Positions 31,709 to 39,644 of a stretch of 39,644 nt of DNA are shown here, piece by piece. This DNA comes from Candidatus Eiseniibacteriota bacterium (GTDB lineage Bacteria > Eisenbacteria > RBG-16-71-46 > CAIMUX01 > WJJG01): the NCBI GenBank assembly GCA_023128935.1, contig JAGMDA010000864.1:1-39644 (forward strand), written 5' to 3'. The first letter of the stretch is position 1. Every line of letters begins with the position of its first letter. Under the pieces are notes generated by a model that saw only the letters and a list, made by a program, of their open reading frames with translations, did not search any database and had not been told where the DNA came from. The position numbers and the translations under genes are program-made.

Positions 31709-32592
31709 CTGTCACCAAGCTCGCACTGCAGAAGCTGCTCTACAACTACTTGCTCAAGCTCGAGCCGGTTCAGAAAGATATTCCCGTCGACGCGAAAGTG
31801 ACGCAGAAGACCGACTCCAAGGGTCGGGTGACAGTGGATGTCAAGACAACCGATGGTGACGTCTACATGCCGAAGCAGTGGGCGTTGTCGATCGCGAAGT
31901 CAGTAGCGCGTGCACTCCAGCCTCAGTTGGCCCAAGAGAGCGAGTTCGATCCCTGGTTCAAATGGAACGCCACAGACCTTTCTCAGTTTGGAGCAAAAGT
32001 GGATGGGTCCAAGGTGAGTTCTAGCTCCTGGACAACACTGGACCTCGGTGGAGTCAAATGGGTCTGTGGGGCTGTCACGAGCGACGGGACGACTGGGCAC
32101 AACGGGGCAAACACCTGCTCGGCACTACCAATACTTTTGCCACCTACGCAAAACAATCTGATCATGGCGGACTTCATCATGTGGTCTAACGGGGGGAGCG
32201 TCGTCGGGTCCATGGTCTTCCCCAGATTCACAAGCACTTCCGATGCGGTGTGGGTCGGGTTCGGGATAAACGGGGCCGCAAGCCCACACGAACATGGGAA
32301 ATTTCATGGGGCGGAGGCCGTAACAGTCCTGGGGACGAGTCAGACAGATCCAGCAACGTTGATAGTGCGAAAGAACGGGATTCGACTTGGCCTGGGGGCG
32401 GAAAAGGATATGGTCCTCACAGGTTTGCAGGGAGAGCGCCAGCTGATAGTGGACACCAGTGGGGACGTAACAGAGGCAGGCGCCCCAGCTATTGGTATGC
32501 GAGTCGGGAACACCGCGAACTCGATGAACGTCTGCTACTTCCGCAACATCCGCTGCTACACCATCCCAGCTACAGGAGTGTGTGGCCTATGA
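31705..32592 (+). CDS. Probable tail-tip or fibre protein with C-terminal beta domain
   Basis: A 295-residue protein. Residues 1-85 are mixed and helical, resembling an attachment segment; from about residue 95 onward the sequence is beta-rich with many Gly, Ser, Thr, Trp and few charges (SSWTTLDLGGVKWVCGAV, FIMWSNGGSVVGSMVF, VWVGFGINGAASPH), as expected for a jelly-roll receptor-binding or fibre-tip domain. It begins at a GTG overlapping the baseplate gene stop, so the two are translationally coupled. No enzymatic motif is seen. The receptor-binding role is inferred. Confidence 0.65.
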   Translation: MTVTKLALQKLLYNYLLKLEPVQKDIPVDAKVTQKTDSKGRVTVDVKTTDGDVYMPKQWALSIAKSVARALQPQLAQESEFDPWFKWNATDLSQFGAKVDGSKVSSSSWTTLDLGGVKWVCGAVTSDGTTGHNGANTCSALPILLPPTQNNLIMADFIMWSNGGSVVGSMVFPRFTSTSDAVWVGFGINGAASPHEHGKFHGAEAVTVLGTSQTDPATLIVRKNGIRLGLGAEKDMVLTGLQGERQLIVDTSGDVTEAGAPAIGMRVGNTANSMNVCYFRNIRCYTIPATGVCGL

Positions 32593-32598
32593 CTTGAT

Positions 32599-32614
32599 CT
32601 ACGGAGTTCCGTAG
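32599..32614 (+). promoter_or_regulatory. Short hairpin between tail-tip gene and the next gene
   Basis: CTACGG-AGTT-CCGTAG forms a 6-base-pair stem with a 4-base loop, 7 bases after a stop codon and 28 bases before the next ATG. There is no T-run, so a rho-independent terminator is unlikely; it may be an RNA processing or stability element. Confidence 0.35.
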
Positions 32615-32642
32615 GTGTAGACTCCGCAGTAGGAGATGAGAA

Positions 32643-34631
32643 ATGGATCTTTTCCTCGATGATGCACAAGGAATCGCCAAGTTCGCGCAGGCTTACACGC
32701 GGTTGTCAGAGAACCCCGACGATTGGCAGGCGGAGGTCATCAACGAGCTCTACCGTCAGGCTCCGTACGTCGGGGACTTCGAGCCGAAGCTCGTGATGAA
32801 CGAGTTGGACCCCGAGCGCCGGTACGCCATGGGAAGTATTGAGCTGTCCAGTCGCACCAGTACGAACCCAAGGGACGACACGACAAAGGCCGCGGTCCAG
32901 GGTGTCAAACACGTGATGATCCCAGTGATTGTAAAGGACGGTAAGATGTCCCCGCTGGATATCTTCATCTCCGAGGGCAAGGCCCAACCACTGACCCAAC
33001 AGCGGCTCAACCGCGCAATGTTTCGGCCACAGCTCTTCGAGGCCACCGCCAAACGGCCAGGTGACCAGGACATGATGAACGTGTTGTACCCACCCTCTCG
33101 CTCTGGTGGTTCCGGTGGAAACTCTCGGGTCGGCCAGCACGAGACGGCGAAGACCGGCTCTGCCAGGATGCTGATCGCAGACATCCACCAGACGATCAAG
33201 ACCGCAGATCTCCAACGGATGGAAGACGCGCTGAATGATGATCCAACTCTCCGCGCCGCGATCATGGGCAACCCCGCGTGCCTGCCGTTCTTGCAAAAGC
33301 TGGCAGAGCCGGTGAAGAGCGTCTCGGCCAACAACATGTGGAAGCAGGCGTTCGCGGCGATCCCCCCGAAGGTCGTGCAGATCCAGAAGACTGAGGGCGG
33401 CTTCCTGATCAAGACCGCAAATCCAAAGGCGTTGGCGCCGGAGGAGAACAAGGTTGATCGGCCGACAGCTCAAGATACCGTGGGTGAAGATCTCGTCCGC
33501 CAGGTCGAACGGGATGGGACCGTGACTGTCAGCACCGAGCCGACTGTCCGAGCGTCATTGGCTGATGCCCGGATCGAGATCGCCAAGGAGTTCGGTGAGT
33601 ACAAGGTCAAAACCAAGGACGGCAACGAGGCCCTCGGCTGGGTGTTCCCCAGTTGCACCGACCTCGATGGGACAAACCTGGCGATCTCGCTCTTCAGCAA
33701 CGGCAGTCAGTCAGGTTTCCAAGAGAACATCGCAGGCAGCCTCGTTGGTAAGGGCACGAATCTGATCGATGAGAAGCCTACAGGCCACGGTTGCTTCTAC
33801 CTCGCGCGTCAAGGTGGCGCCGTTGCGATCGTACCGATGGACATCAAGGGCGAGGCCCAGGACACCCAGGGCGAGCGTACGTTCATGGTCAAGACGATCA
33901 TGGGGCAGGAGGCGAAGATCAGGATGGTGCCCGGGCTTTCCAAGATCGCAGATATGGGCAACAGCACCTACGGGCTTCCCAGTGACTGCGGCTGGATACC
34001 GATGAAGAACTCGATCTCACTAGCGGAGTCCGCCGATGAGTACGTCAAGACCGCCGAAGCCCTGGAGATCTCGGGTCAGGTCGAGCTGATGTGTGATGGC
34101 ACCTCCTATAGTATGCGTGGACTGGGTTTGCAGAAGATGGCATCGGTGCTGCCCACCGAGTTCATCGACGCCGATCAAGCAGTCTACAACCTGGCGATCT
34201 TGGGTGTTGCGCCATCGGCGGCCCTGGAGAAGCTGGCGGAGGCCGGGAAATCCAGCAGGTGGTACGCGATCGACGGAGTGCGGCCGGTCGTTCTTGCTGT
34301 TGAACGCATGCACAAGGCAAAGACCGCCGCCATCACGTTCATCCAGGAGATCCCCGCGGTTAAGACACTGATGCTGAAGGAGGCCGCGGCTTTGGATGAT
34401 CCAATGTCGGTGGACAGGGTGTTGTCGATAGGGTTCTTGAACCCCGAGAACATAGGCACCTTCGTCTCGTATCTTCCGGAATTCGAAGACACGTTGAAGA
34501 AGCTGTCTGAGTTGTTGGTGGCGGCCCGTTTGGGGGCACCGGTGGATTCCGGTGCACTCGAGCGTGTGGTCAAGCATTTGGACAAGGCGATCAGCGGGCT
34601 CCGAGAGCTGTCACAGCATCCACAAGCTTGA
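32643..34631 (+). CDS. Large unknown protein with repeated Lys-x-Ala helices, probable virion component
   Basis: A 662-residue protein of unknown family. Helical segments at both ends flank a central beta-rich part (about 290-450, for example GWVFPSCTDLDGTNLAISLF and GAVAIVPMDIKG). It is strikingly rich in short motifs of the form K(T/L/I/M)A: IKTADL, LQKLAE, LIKTAN, LSKIAD, YVKTAE, LQKMAS, LEKLAE, AKTAAI. The same pattern occurs in the genes at 10591, 14010 and 30125. GTAGGAG lies 8 bases before the ATG. Its place between tail and terminase genes suggests a structural or assembly protein. Confidence 0.75.
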   Translation: MDLFLDDAQGIAKFAQAYTRLSENPDDWQAEVINELYRQAPYVGDFEPKLVMNELDPERRYAMGSIELSSRTSTNPRDDTTKAAVQGVKHVMIPVIVKDGKMSPLDIFISEGKAQPLTQQRLNRAMFRPQLFEATAKRPGDQDMMNVLYPPSRSGGSGGNSRVGQHETAKTGSARMLIADIHQTIKTADLQRMEDALNDDPTLRAAIMGNPACLPFLQKLAEPVKSVSANNMWKQAFAAIPPKVVQIQKTEGGFLIKTANPKALAPEENKVDRPTAQDTVGEDLVRQVERDGTVTVSTEPTVRASLADARIEIAKEFGEYKVKTKDGNEALGWVFPSCTDLDGTNLAISLFSNGSQSGFQENIAGSLVGKGTNLIDEKPTGHGCFYLARQGGAVAIVPMDIKGEAQDTQGERTFMVKTIMGQEAKIRMVPGLSKIADMGNSTYGLPSDCGWIPMKNSISLAESADEYVKTAEALEISGQVELMCDGTSYSMRGLGLQKMASVLPTEFIDADQAVYNLAILGVAPSAALEKLAEAGKSSRWYAIDGVRPVVLAVERMHKAKTAAITFIQEIPAVKTLMLKEAAALDDPMSVDRVLSIGFLNPENIGTFVSYLPEFEDTLKKLSELLVAARLGAPVDSGALERVVKHLDKAISGLRELSQHPQA

Positions 34632-34691
34632 TCTTCATTACTGGGCCGGCGGTGATGAAGGTATCCCACATATCTGATCTAAGAGCGCGCG

Positions 34692-35573
34692 ATGCTTAGT
34701 ATCCCGCGCTCGCCAAGCGAATACTATATTCGATATCTGATCTCACGGGTCGCCCCGAGCGACATTGTTCCCGACGAGATCATGCAGTCCCTGGAAGCCC
34801 TGGGGTTGGATGGCCTTGGTTTACAATACATCCGGCGGCTTGCCGAAGAGATGGAGGACCGACCAGAACCCTACTGCCCGGACGACTCGAGAGATATTGA
34901 CACCCGTAAGTTCTTGAGGACGTACAAGATCTTCGACATGTGGCACCCGACGTCTGAGGTCAGGGAGGCCCGACTGATCTTGCTAGATCAGTTCTTGCGC
35001 GAGAAGCTCGAGCCCATGTTGTTGTCCACTCTCAAGCCCCAGGCGTTGGCGCGGAAGCTTCGGAAGTACACCTCGATTGCGTTGACGGCCAAGGGGATCA
35101 TAGCCTATGGCCATTACTTCTGGAACCGCGGCCTCCTTAGTCAACACCAGTGGATGGAATACCTGGACGAGCGGCACACCAACCCCTATCGCCAGAGCCT
35201 ATTGATCTCACCAGATGTCGCGGCCAAACACCTGCCGTGGGTCATGGGAATCGCAGGGCCGGACCCCACCTTCAACTCGATGGATGCGGCCGTCCGAATA
35301 GGGCAGATCGCTTTCAAGCATGCGCTGGAGCTCGAGCATAAGTCAGCCACGTTAGAAACCACATCTGCCCTCAGCAACTGCATGCGGACGATCGAGAAGG
35401 CCGATGCGATCTTGCGCCGTTCAGATGTCGCACTCCACGAGGTACTGGCCCAATTCCAGAAGTTCCGCATGAGAACAGACCCCGCACAGGTTGCTGAGGT
35501 GCAACAGCTTACGGATGGGAACTTCAGCAAGAGTGGAGAAGGCACGGACGTGTTGGGCGAAGACGAATTCTGA
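34692..35573 (+). CDS. Unknown helical protein upstream of terminase
   Basis: A 293-residue, largely helical protein, not recognised. It has hydrophobic/aromatic helices such as ALTAKGIIAYGHYFWN and QHQWMEYLDERHTNPYR and an acidic C-terminal end (GTDVLGEDEF). It begins with an ATG preceded by only a weak AAGAG. The gene lies two positions before terminase large subunit, where a small terminase subunit is often encoded, but I see no clear helix-turn-helix, so that assignment is not made. Confidence 0.7.
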   Translation: MLSIPRSPSEYYIRYLISRVAPSDIVPDEIMQSLEALGLDGLGLQYIRRLAEEMEDRPEPYCPDDSRDIDTRKFLRTYKIFDMWHPTSEVREARLILLDQFLREKLEPMLLSTLKPQALARKLRKYTSIALTAKGIIAYGHYFWNRGLLSQHQWMEYLDERHTNPYRQSLLISPDVAAKHLPWVMGIAGPDPTFNSMDAAVRIGQIAFKHALELEHKSATLETTSALSNCMRTIEKADAILRRSDVALHEVLAQFQKFRMRTDPAQVAEVQQLTDGNFSKSGEGTDVLGEDEF

Positions 35574-35586
35574 TAAGGAGACCCAA

Positions 35587-36096
35587 ATGGATGGTTTGCC
35601 AAAGGCATTCGGTACAGAGGAAGAGCGGAAAGAGGGGCACAAGGCGATCGAGCAGGCTGGCGATACCACAACCGGGAATGTGGAAGCCGCGATCCCCCTG
35701 GGTGAACTACTGTGCGACACCGACCTCGCATATGTCCGCTACATGCGGAAGGACGAGGACCTGCTCTACCACGTCTTCCGTGGAGCGGCTGTGCCGCAGA
35801 AGTTTTGGGGCACGGGTCAATATGGTTTGGTGGTCTTGACTGCGGCTGAGGCAGCCTGGCCAATTGATACACCTCACGTCGAATTCAACGCCGAGTCCGT
35901 ACGACACGAGGCGGTCGAGGACGATCCGAAGAAGCCTTCGGAGTACCCACCTTCTTACTACAGCGCGTACCTGGTTGCGATAAAAGACGTGGACGCCCGG
36001 CCTCTCCCTCCGGATGAGGAGCGCATCAGCAGGTTTGCTGAGGTACTGGGTGATATGTTGGCCGAGGCAATCGCGAAGTGGTCGAACGGAAGTTAA
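35587..36096 (+). CDS. Unknown protein directly upstream of terminase
   Basis: A 169-residue acidic protein without a recognised family. The middle contains beta segments with many aromatics (DLAYVRYMRKDEDLLYHVF, FWGTGQYGLVVL) and a Pro/Tyr-rich stretch (SEYPPSYYSAY); the end is a helix. Start: ATG 35587 with AAGGAG 8 bases upstream, 13 bases after the preceding stop; an in-frame ATG at 35491 would overlap the previous gene and lacks a ribosome binding site. It is either a packaging partner or a structural protein by position. Confidence 0.7.
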   Translation: MDGLPKAFGTEEERKEGHKAIEQAGDTTTGNVEAAIPLGELLCDTDLAYVRYMRKDEDLLYHVFRGAAVPQKFWGTGQYGLVVLTAAEAAWPIDTPHVEFNAESVRHEAVEDDPKKPSEYPPSYYSAYLVAIKDVDARPLPPDEERISRFAEVLGDMLAEAIAKWSNGS

Positions 36097-36127
36097 AGAC
36101 GATCACGGTTAGGCTCCTGGTGTTCGA

Positions 36128-39100
36128 GTGTTGATCAACCTTGCGAAAGCTCGGGCAGCCCAGGCTGAACGCCGTGTCAAGATCTCGTATGCCGGCCAGG
36201 AGGTCGACGGCAAGGTCCGCGAACCCATTTATGACAGGGATGACCTGGGGAACCTCCGGGACTACGGCTTCGACATCGAGCCCAGAGATCCGACCGATGA
36301 GGAGTTCGCAGCGAGCCCCGACTACTGCTACAATGTCAGCCCCTCGGAGTTCGCAGAGACCGCAATTCTAATCGCGGACAAGGGGGACACCCGCAAATTC
36401 ACGTTCGCTGAGCGACCATACCTCAAACGCATCTACGACACCGGTGCTCGTCAGACACTATTGAAGGCAGCCAGGCAAGTTGAAAAATCGGTAACAATAT
36501 CAACAATTTGTAGAACAAAGAGTGGATCTCCTGTTGCAGCAGGAGATGTTGCGGTTGGTGATGAGCTGGCTACTATGTCTGTAGACGGCTGCACAATGAC
36601 ATCTGGGAGGGTGTCATGGGTTTCCAAGAGATATTCCAAGCCGTGCGTCAGGCTTACTTCTAGGCAAGGACATCAAACGATTGTGGCCCTCACGCACCCC
36701 ATGCGTGTGTGGAGTGCGTGGCTTGCTGCTGGAGATCTGTCATTGAGTGATCGCTTGGCAGTCGTGCGGCAATGCGGTGAATTCGTCGGTACCCTCTCTC
36801 TTCCTTATGAAAGAGTGATCTTAACCGCATACTTGATCGGAGACGGGCATATAGGAAGATCGATTAGCTTAACAGGCTTGCCCGGTCCTGTGGTCAACGA
36901 GTTCATCGAGATATCAGAGTCGTTGGGTTTTGGAATCAAGGAGTATCCAAAAAGGGATACCAAGGCGATCGATGTAAGACTTAACAACTGCTCTCAGTTG
37001 CGTAACTGGTTGAGAGAGGACGGGCTTTTAGGAACTAGATCACGAACAAAGTTCTTGCCCTCTTGGGTTTATGATCTTGATAAAAGTACCACGTCTTTGT
37101 TCTTGAATAGGTTGTGGGCTACGGATGGGCACGTCAAGCAATGCAATAGATCTTTGTACTCATTGGAATACTGCTCGACTTCAAAAAGACTGATCGCAGA
37201 GGTTCAGGCTTTACTATGGAAGTTTGGGATTCCATCGAGGATCCGAAGGAATTGGCCGAGCTACTGGAAGAAACAGGGGATTAAAAAATACGCTTGGATC
37301 TTACGTATCGAAACTCAAGAGGGCGTGAAGATCTTCCTGGCTGAGATAGCAAGTCTTGGAAAAAGTGAGGACGTTGACCCCCCGGACTCTGATTCAAGAA
37401 ACAATAGGGATACGTTTCCTATAGAGGTTAATGATTTGATCAGAGATATCGTTTCCTCTAGAGGAAACAAGGGCCGTTTTGGAAGAGGCGCAGACAAATC
37501 TAAGAGCCTTCGCACATTCGGCTTGAGGGAGACCCTTTTATACCCACCCACTTTTGAAAAAGTCCAATGCTACGTAGATTTCTTTAGATCCGATTATCGA
37601 TACGATCAATCTTTGGTAGACGAGCTTGATAAGCACCTGATCACAGATCTTTATTGGGACCGGCTAGTTGGTATAGAAGACGTGGGGGAACAAGAGTGCG
37701 TAGACTTTGCTGTAGAAGGCACCGAAAACTTTGTGGGTGATGGTTTCATCACACACAACTCCACAACCCTCGGCAACAAGATGATTGCCTACTCCTGCTT
37801 GAACAACCACTTTCGTTCATTGTTCGTTGCGCCCTCAGCCGAACAGGCGAAGGTGTTCTCGAACGACCGGGTGGCAGACGTCATCAACATGAGTCCATTG
37901 GTCGGGGCTTACACCAACACAGTCTTGACCAACGCGGTGTTCCACAAGAAGTTCATCAACTACTCGCAGATACGATTGCGTTACGCCTATCTCACAGCCG
38001 ATAGAGTTAGAGGCATCGCAGCGGATTTGCTTTGCGTGGATGAGATTCAAGATATCTTGGTTGACAATCTACCAGTCATCGAGGAGTGCGCGAGTCATAG
38101 CAACTGGAAGCTCTTTATCTACTCCGGGACTCCCAAGAGCCTGGACAATACGATCGAGCATTACTGGGCGAACTTTTCAACCCAAAACGAATGGGTCGTT
38201 CCTTGCGAGCACCATGGGACACCCAAGTCCCCCAACAGTTGGCACTGGAATATCCTGGACGAAGACAACATTGGGAAAACTGGGTTGGTCTGTGACGCCT
38301 GCGGCAAACCAATAAACCCCTACCACCCACAGGCACAGTGGGCGTCCTTGCAACCGCAGACCAGGAAGAACCAGGACAAGGTAGTGTTCGAGGGCTACCG
38401 CATCCCACAGTTGATGGTTCCTTGGATCTTAAATGATCCAGAGGGTTGGGCCGGGATCTTGCAAAAGCAGGAGCGCTATGGTCGTCAGAAGTTCTACAAC
38501 GAGGTACTGGGAATCTCGTACGACAGCGGCACCCGACCGATTACTCGCGGCCAGCTCAAAGCCTGTTGCAAGGAGAACGTCCGCCTCGCGGACTACGAGC
38601 AGTACAAACGGTATGCCGAGACCACCGATATCTTCGCCGGGATAGATTGGGGTTGTCATGATGATCAAACACGTATCCTTACTCAGGATGGGTGGAAGCA
38701 CTTCCAAGACTTGACAGATGATGATCAGGTTGCCCAGTGGGACCCCGAGACCAGGGTGATGTCCCTAGTCCTGCCGGAGGTCCGAACAGTTCGTGAGTGG
38801 GATGGCCCTCTACATCACTTCGAGACCAGGGGTGGGTTAGACATGATGCTCACTGGTACCCACCGTATGCGAGTAAAGGGGCGGGATGCTAGATGGGCGA
38901 CTGAATGTGCAGACCAAACAGTTCAACGAAAGGGAGGTGTTCAGTTTGTGGGGTATGTTGATTGGGAGGGGGAGGAGCTAGAGACCTTTACGCTTCCAGG
39001 ACTACCAAAAAGTCCTGGGTATCCTGGGTGTGATCCCCGCACATACAGAATGGATGACTGGCTTGAGTTCTTGGGCTACGTGTTAACAGAGGGTGGTGTT

Positions 39101-39644
39101 TGCTTAACACCACGCAAGTCCACTCCGGGAGGCTTTAGGCCCACCTGCATAAAGATGTCACAAAGAGAGTCTGTGAACCCAAAGCAGGCGGCTAAAATAA
39201 AGTTTTGTATGGATCGAATGGAGATACCGTACTCTGAGTTTCCTAATCACAAGACGGGTGACCTCAATTGGACTATCTGCGGAAAACAATTCTGGCATTG
39301 GTTTGATGTGAATGTGGGGCGGCTGGGTGCTCAAAAAAGGGTCCCTAGAGAATTTTTATCTCTTTCTAAAAGGCAGCTACGGATTCTATTTGATGCCATG
39401 GTACTTGGGGACGGCTCCATAGATCGACGTGCGAATTGTACAGGTGGCTCCTACTCCTCTACCTCAAAGGGTCTGTGTGAAGACTTCCAGGAGCTCTGTA
39501 TACGACTTGGGTTACGCGGTGTTGTGAGACTATTTGCACCGGCGGAGGGCAATCGCAAGGCCCGGTGGAGAGTAAATTGGTCTCGAGGACGAGATTTTTA
39601 TTACAATACGCCCAAGCAACGTATAGAAACATGCCCTTACAACG
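36128..39644 (+). CDS. Terminase large subunit with two inteins, truncated by the window edge
   Basis: ATP-driven DNA packaging motor and nuclease. The reading frame is open from 36128 to the window end. Seen: ARQVEK at 36470-36487, completed after splicing by STTLGNK to form the RQxxK(S/T) Walker A of phage terminases; FVAPSAEQAKVF; Walker B LLCVDE at about 38026-38043; coupling motif YSGTPKS; a Cys/His pair cluster CEHH...CDAC (about 38203-38302), not usual in T4 gp17; and the first nuclease-domain motif GIDWG at 38639-38653, where the second intein begins. The rest of the nuclease lies outside the window. The start is GTG 36128 (TTG 36131 also possible); an upstream stop at 36110 limits the choice and no strong ribosome binding site is present. 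Confidence 0.88.
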   Translation, partial: MLINLAKARAAQAERRVKISYAGQEVDGKVREPIYDRDDLGNLRDYGFDIEPRDPTDEEFAASPDYCYNVSPSEFAETAILIADKGDTRKFTFAERPYLKRIYDTGARQTLLKAARQVEKSVTISTICRTKSGSPVAAGDVAVGDELATMSVDGCTMTSGRVSWVSKRYSKPCVRLTSRQGHQTIVALTHPMRVWSAWLAAGDLSLSDRLAVVRQCGEFVGTLSLPYERVILTAYLIGDGHIGRSISLTGLPGPVVNEFIEISESLGFGIKEYPKRDTKAIDVRLNNCSQLRNWLREDGLLGTRSRTKFLPSWVYDLDKSTTSLFLNRLWATDGHVKQCNRSLYSLEYCSTSKRLIAEVQALLWKFGIPSRIRRNWPSYWKKQGIKKYAWILRIETQEGVKIFLAEIASLGKSEDVDPPDSDSRNNRDTFPIEVNDLIRDIVSSRGNKGRFGRGADKSKSLRTFGLRETLLYPPTFEKVQCYVDFFRSDYRYDQSLVDELDKHLITDLYWDRLVGIEDVGEQECVDFAVEGTENFVGDGFITHNSTTLGNKMIAYSCLNNHFRSLFVAPSAEQAKVFSNDRVADVINMSPLVGAYTNTVLTNAVFHKKFINYSQIRLRYAYLTADRVRGIAADLLCVDEIQDILVDNLPVIEECASHSNWKLFIYSGTPKSLDNTIEHYWANFSTQNEWVVPCEHHGTPKSPNSWHWNILDEDNIGKTGLVCDACGKPINPYHPQAQWASLQPQTRKNQDKVVFEGYRIPQLMVPWILNDPEGWAGILQKQERYGRQKFYNEVLGISYDSGTRPITRGQLKACCKENVRLADYEQYKRYAETTDIFAGIDWGCHDDQTRILTQDGWKHFQDLTDDDQVAQWDPETRVMSLVLPEVRTVREWDGPLHHFETRGGLDMMLTGTHRMRVKGRDARWATECADQTVQRKGGVQFVGYVDWEGEELETFTLPGLPKSPGYPGCDPRTYRMDDWLEFLGYVLTEGGVCLTPRKSTPGGFRPTCIKMSQRESVNPKQAAKIKFCMDRMEIPYSEFPNHKTGDLNWTICGKQFWHWFDVNVGRLGAQKRVPREFLSLSKRQLRILFDAMVLGDGSIDRRANCTGGSYSSTSKGLCEDFQELCIRLGLRGVVRLFAPAEGNRKARWRVNWSRGRDFYYNTPKQRIETCPYN
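36488..37759 (+). mobile_element. Terminase intein 1, inside the Walker A P-loop
   Basis: A 424-residue intein starting with Ser (SVTISTICRTKSGS) and ending GFITHN, followed by Ser. Removal gives ARQVEK-STTLG. Block B is ALTHPMRVW, with His but a shifted Thr; block F is CVDFAVEGTENF. LAGLIDADG helices LTAYLIGDGH and LNRLWATDGH keep both acids, so homing may be active. A/T-rich codons contrast with the flanking terminase sequence. Confidence 0.92.
38654..39644 (+). mobile_element. Terminase intein 2, at the nuclease active site, partial
   Basis: At least 330 residues of an intein starting CHDDQTRILTQDGWK immediately after GIDWG, whose Asp is the expected first metal ligand of the terminase nuclease. 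Block B TGTHRMRV and LAGLIDADG helices LGYVLTEGG and FDAMVLGDGS are present with their acids. Its C-terminal splice junction is beyond the window. Confidence 0.9.

Noticed and set aside
34692-36096. Small terminase subunit
   Set aside because: Two genes precede terminase large subunit, but neither shows a clear helix-turn-helix or known TerS pattern, so no assignment was made.
36488-37759. Class 3 intein (WCT triplet) reading of terminase intein 1
   Set aside because: Trp is not at the expected block B position and block F keeps Asp; Ser1 fits class 1 splicing.
1-39644. tRNA genes, CRISPR arrays or insertion sequences
   Set aside because: No cloverleaf, no regularly spaced repeats and no transposase were seen; the window is almost fully coding.

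Overview
The window is a contiguous piece of a large tailed double-stranded DNA phage genome (Caudoviricetes), judged by an intact set of phage hallmark genes: SSB, primase and DnaB-like helicase on one side; portal, baseplate spike, terminase large subunit and a phage-encoded multisubunit-type RNA polymerase on the other. Genes are packed with 4-base ATGA/GTGA overlaps. The DNA is moderately GC-rich and I see no tRNA, rRNA, CRISPR array or insertion sequence. The host cannot be read from the sequence.

Layout. Positions 1-10454 are a minus-strand replication/DNA-metabolism arm, read from 10454 down to 1: a small Cys-rich protein, an SF2 helicase, a family-4-like uracil-DNA glycosylase, three small unknown genes, a DUF932-like protein, a coiled-coil protein with a possible LSm/Hfq-like fold, a DnaB-like replicative helicase, a CHC2/Toprim primase and a zinc-containing SSB with a DLPF tip. 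A divergent region around 10455-10590 separates it from the plus-strand virion/late arm: unknown virion-type genes, a tandemly duplicated beta-rich protein, the portal, the giant RNA polymerase gene, a Gly/Ala-rich small protein, a gp5/VgrG-like baseplate protein, a probable tail-tip protein, three unknown genes, and terminase large subunit running off the right edge. One short minus-strand cassette (18007-18788: a Cys-rich putative zinc protein and a very acidic 47-residue peptide) sits between portal and polymerase.

The outstanding feature is intein load. Nine inteins interrupt five genes, covering about 9.9 kb, a quarter of the window: one in DnaB (inside the P-loop), one mini-intein in the SF2 helicase (inside the DEAH box), one in the portal, four in the RNA polymerase and two in terminase (P-loop and nuclease motif). 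The polymerase is a fused beta-beta' chain of about 3719 residues before splicing and about 2070 after. Its four inteins sit between the two NTP-contacting lysines of beta, directly after the DFDGD metal loop, inside the second beta' zinc site, and directly after the trigger-loop histidine. Replication, transcription and packaging would all depend on protein splicing.

Likely working logic (inference): the left arm copies and repairs DNA; the polymerase, encoded among virion genes, either transcribes phage genes or travels in the particle; portal and terminase package DNA. Both edges are cut: the left edge holds only three codons of a further minus-strand gene, and the right edge lies inside the second terminase intein.
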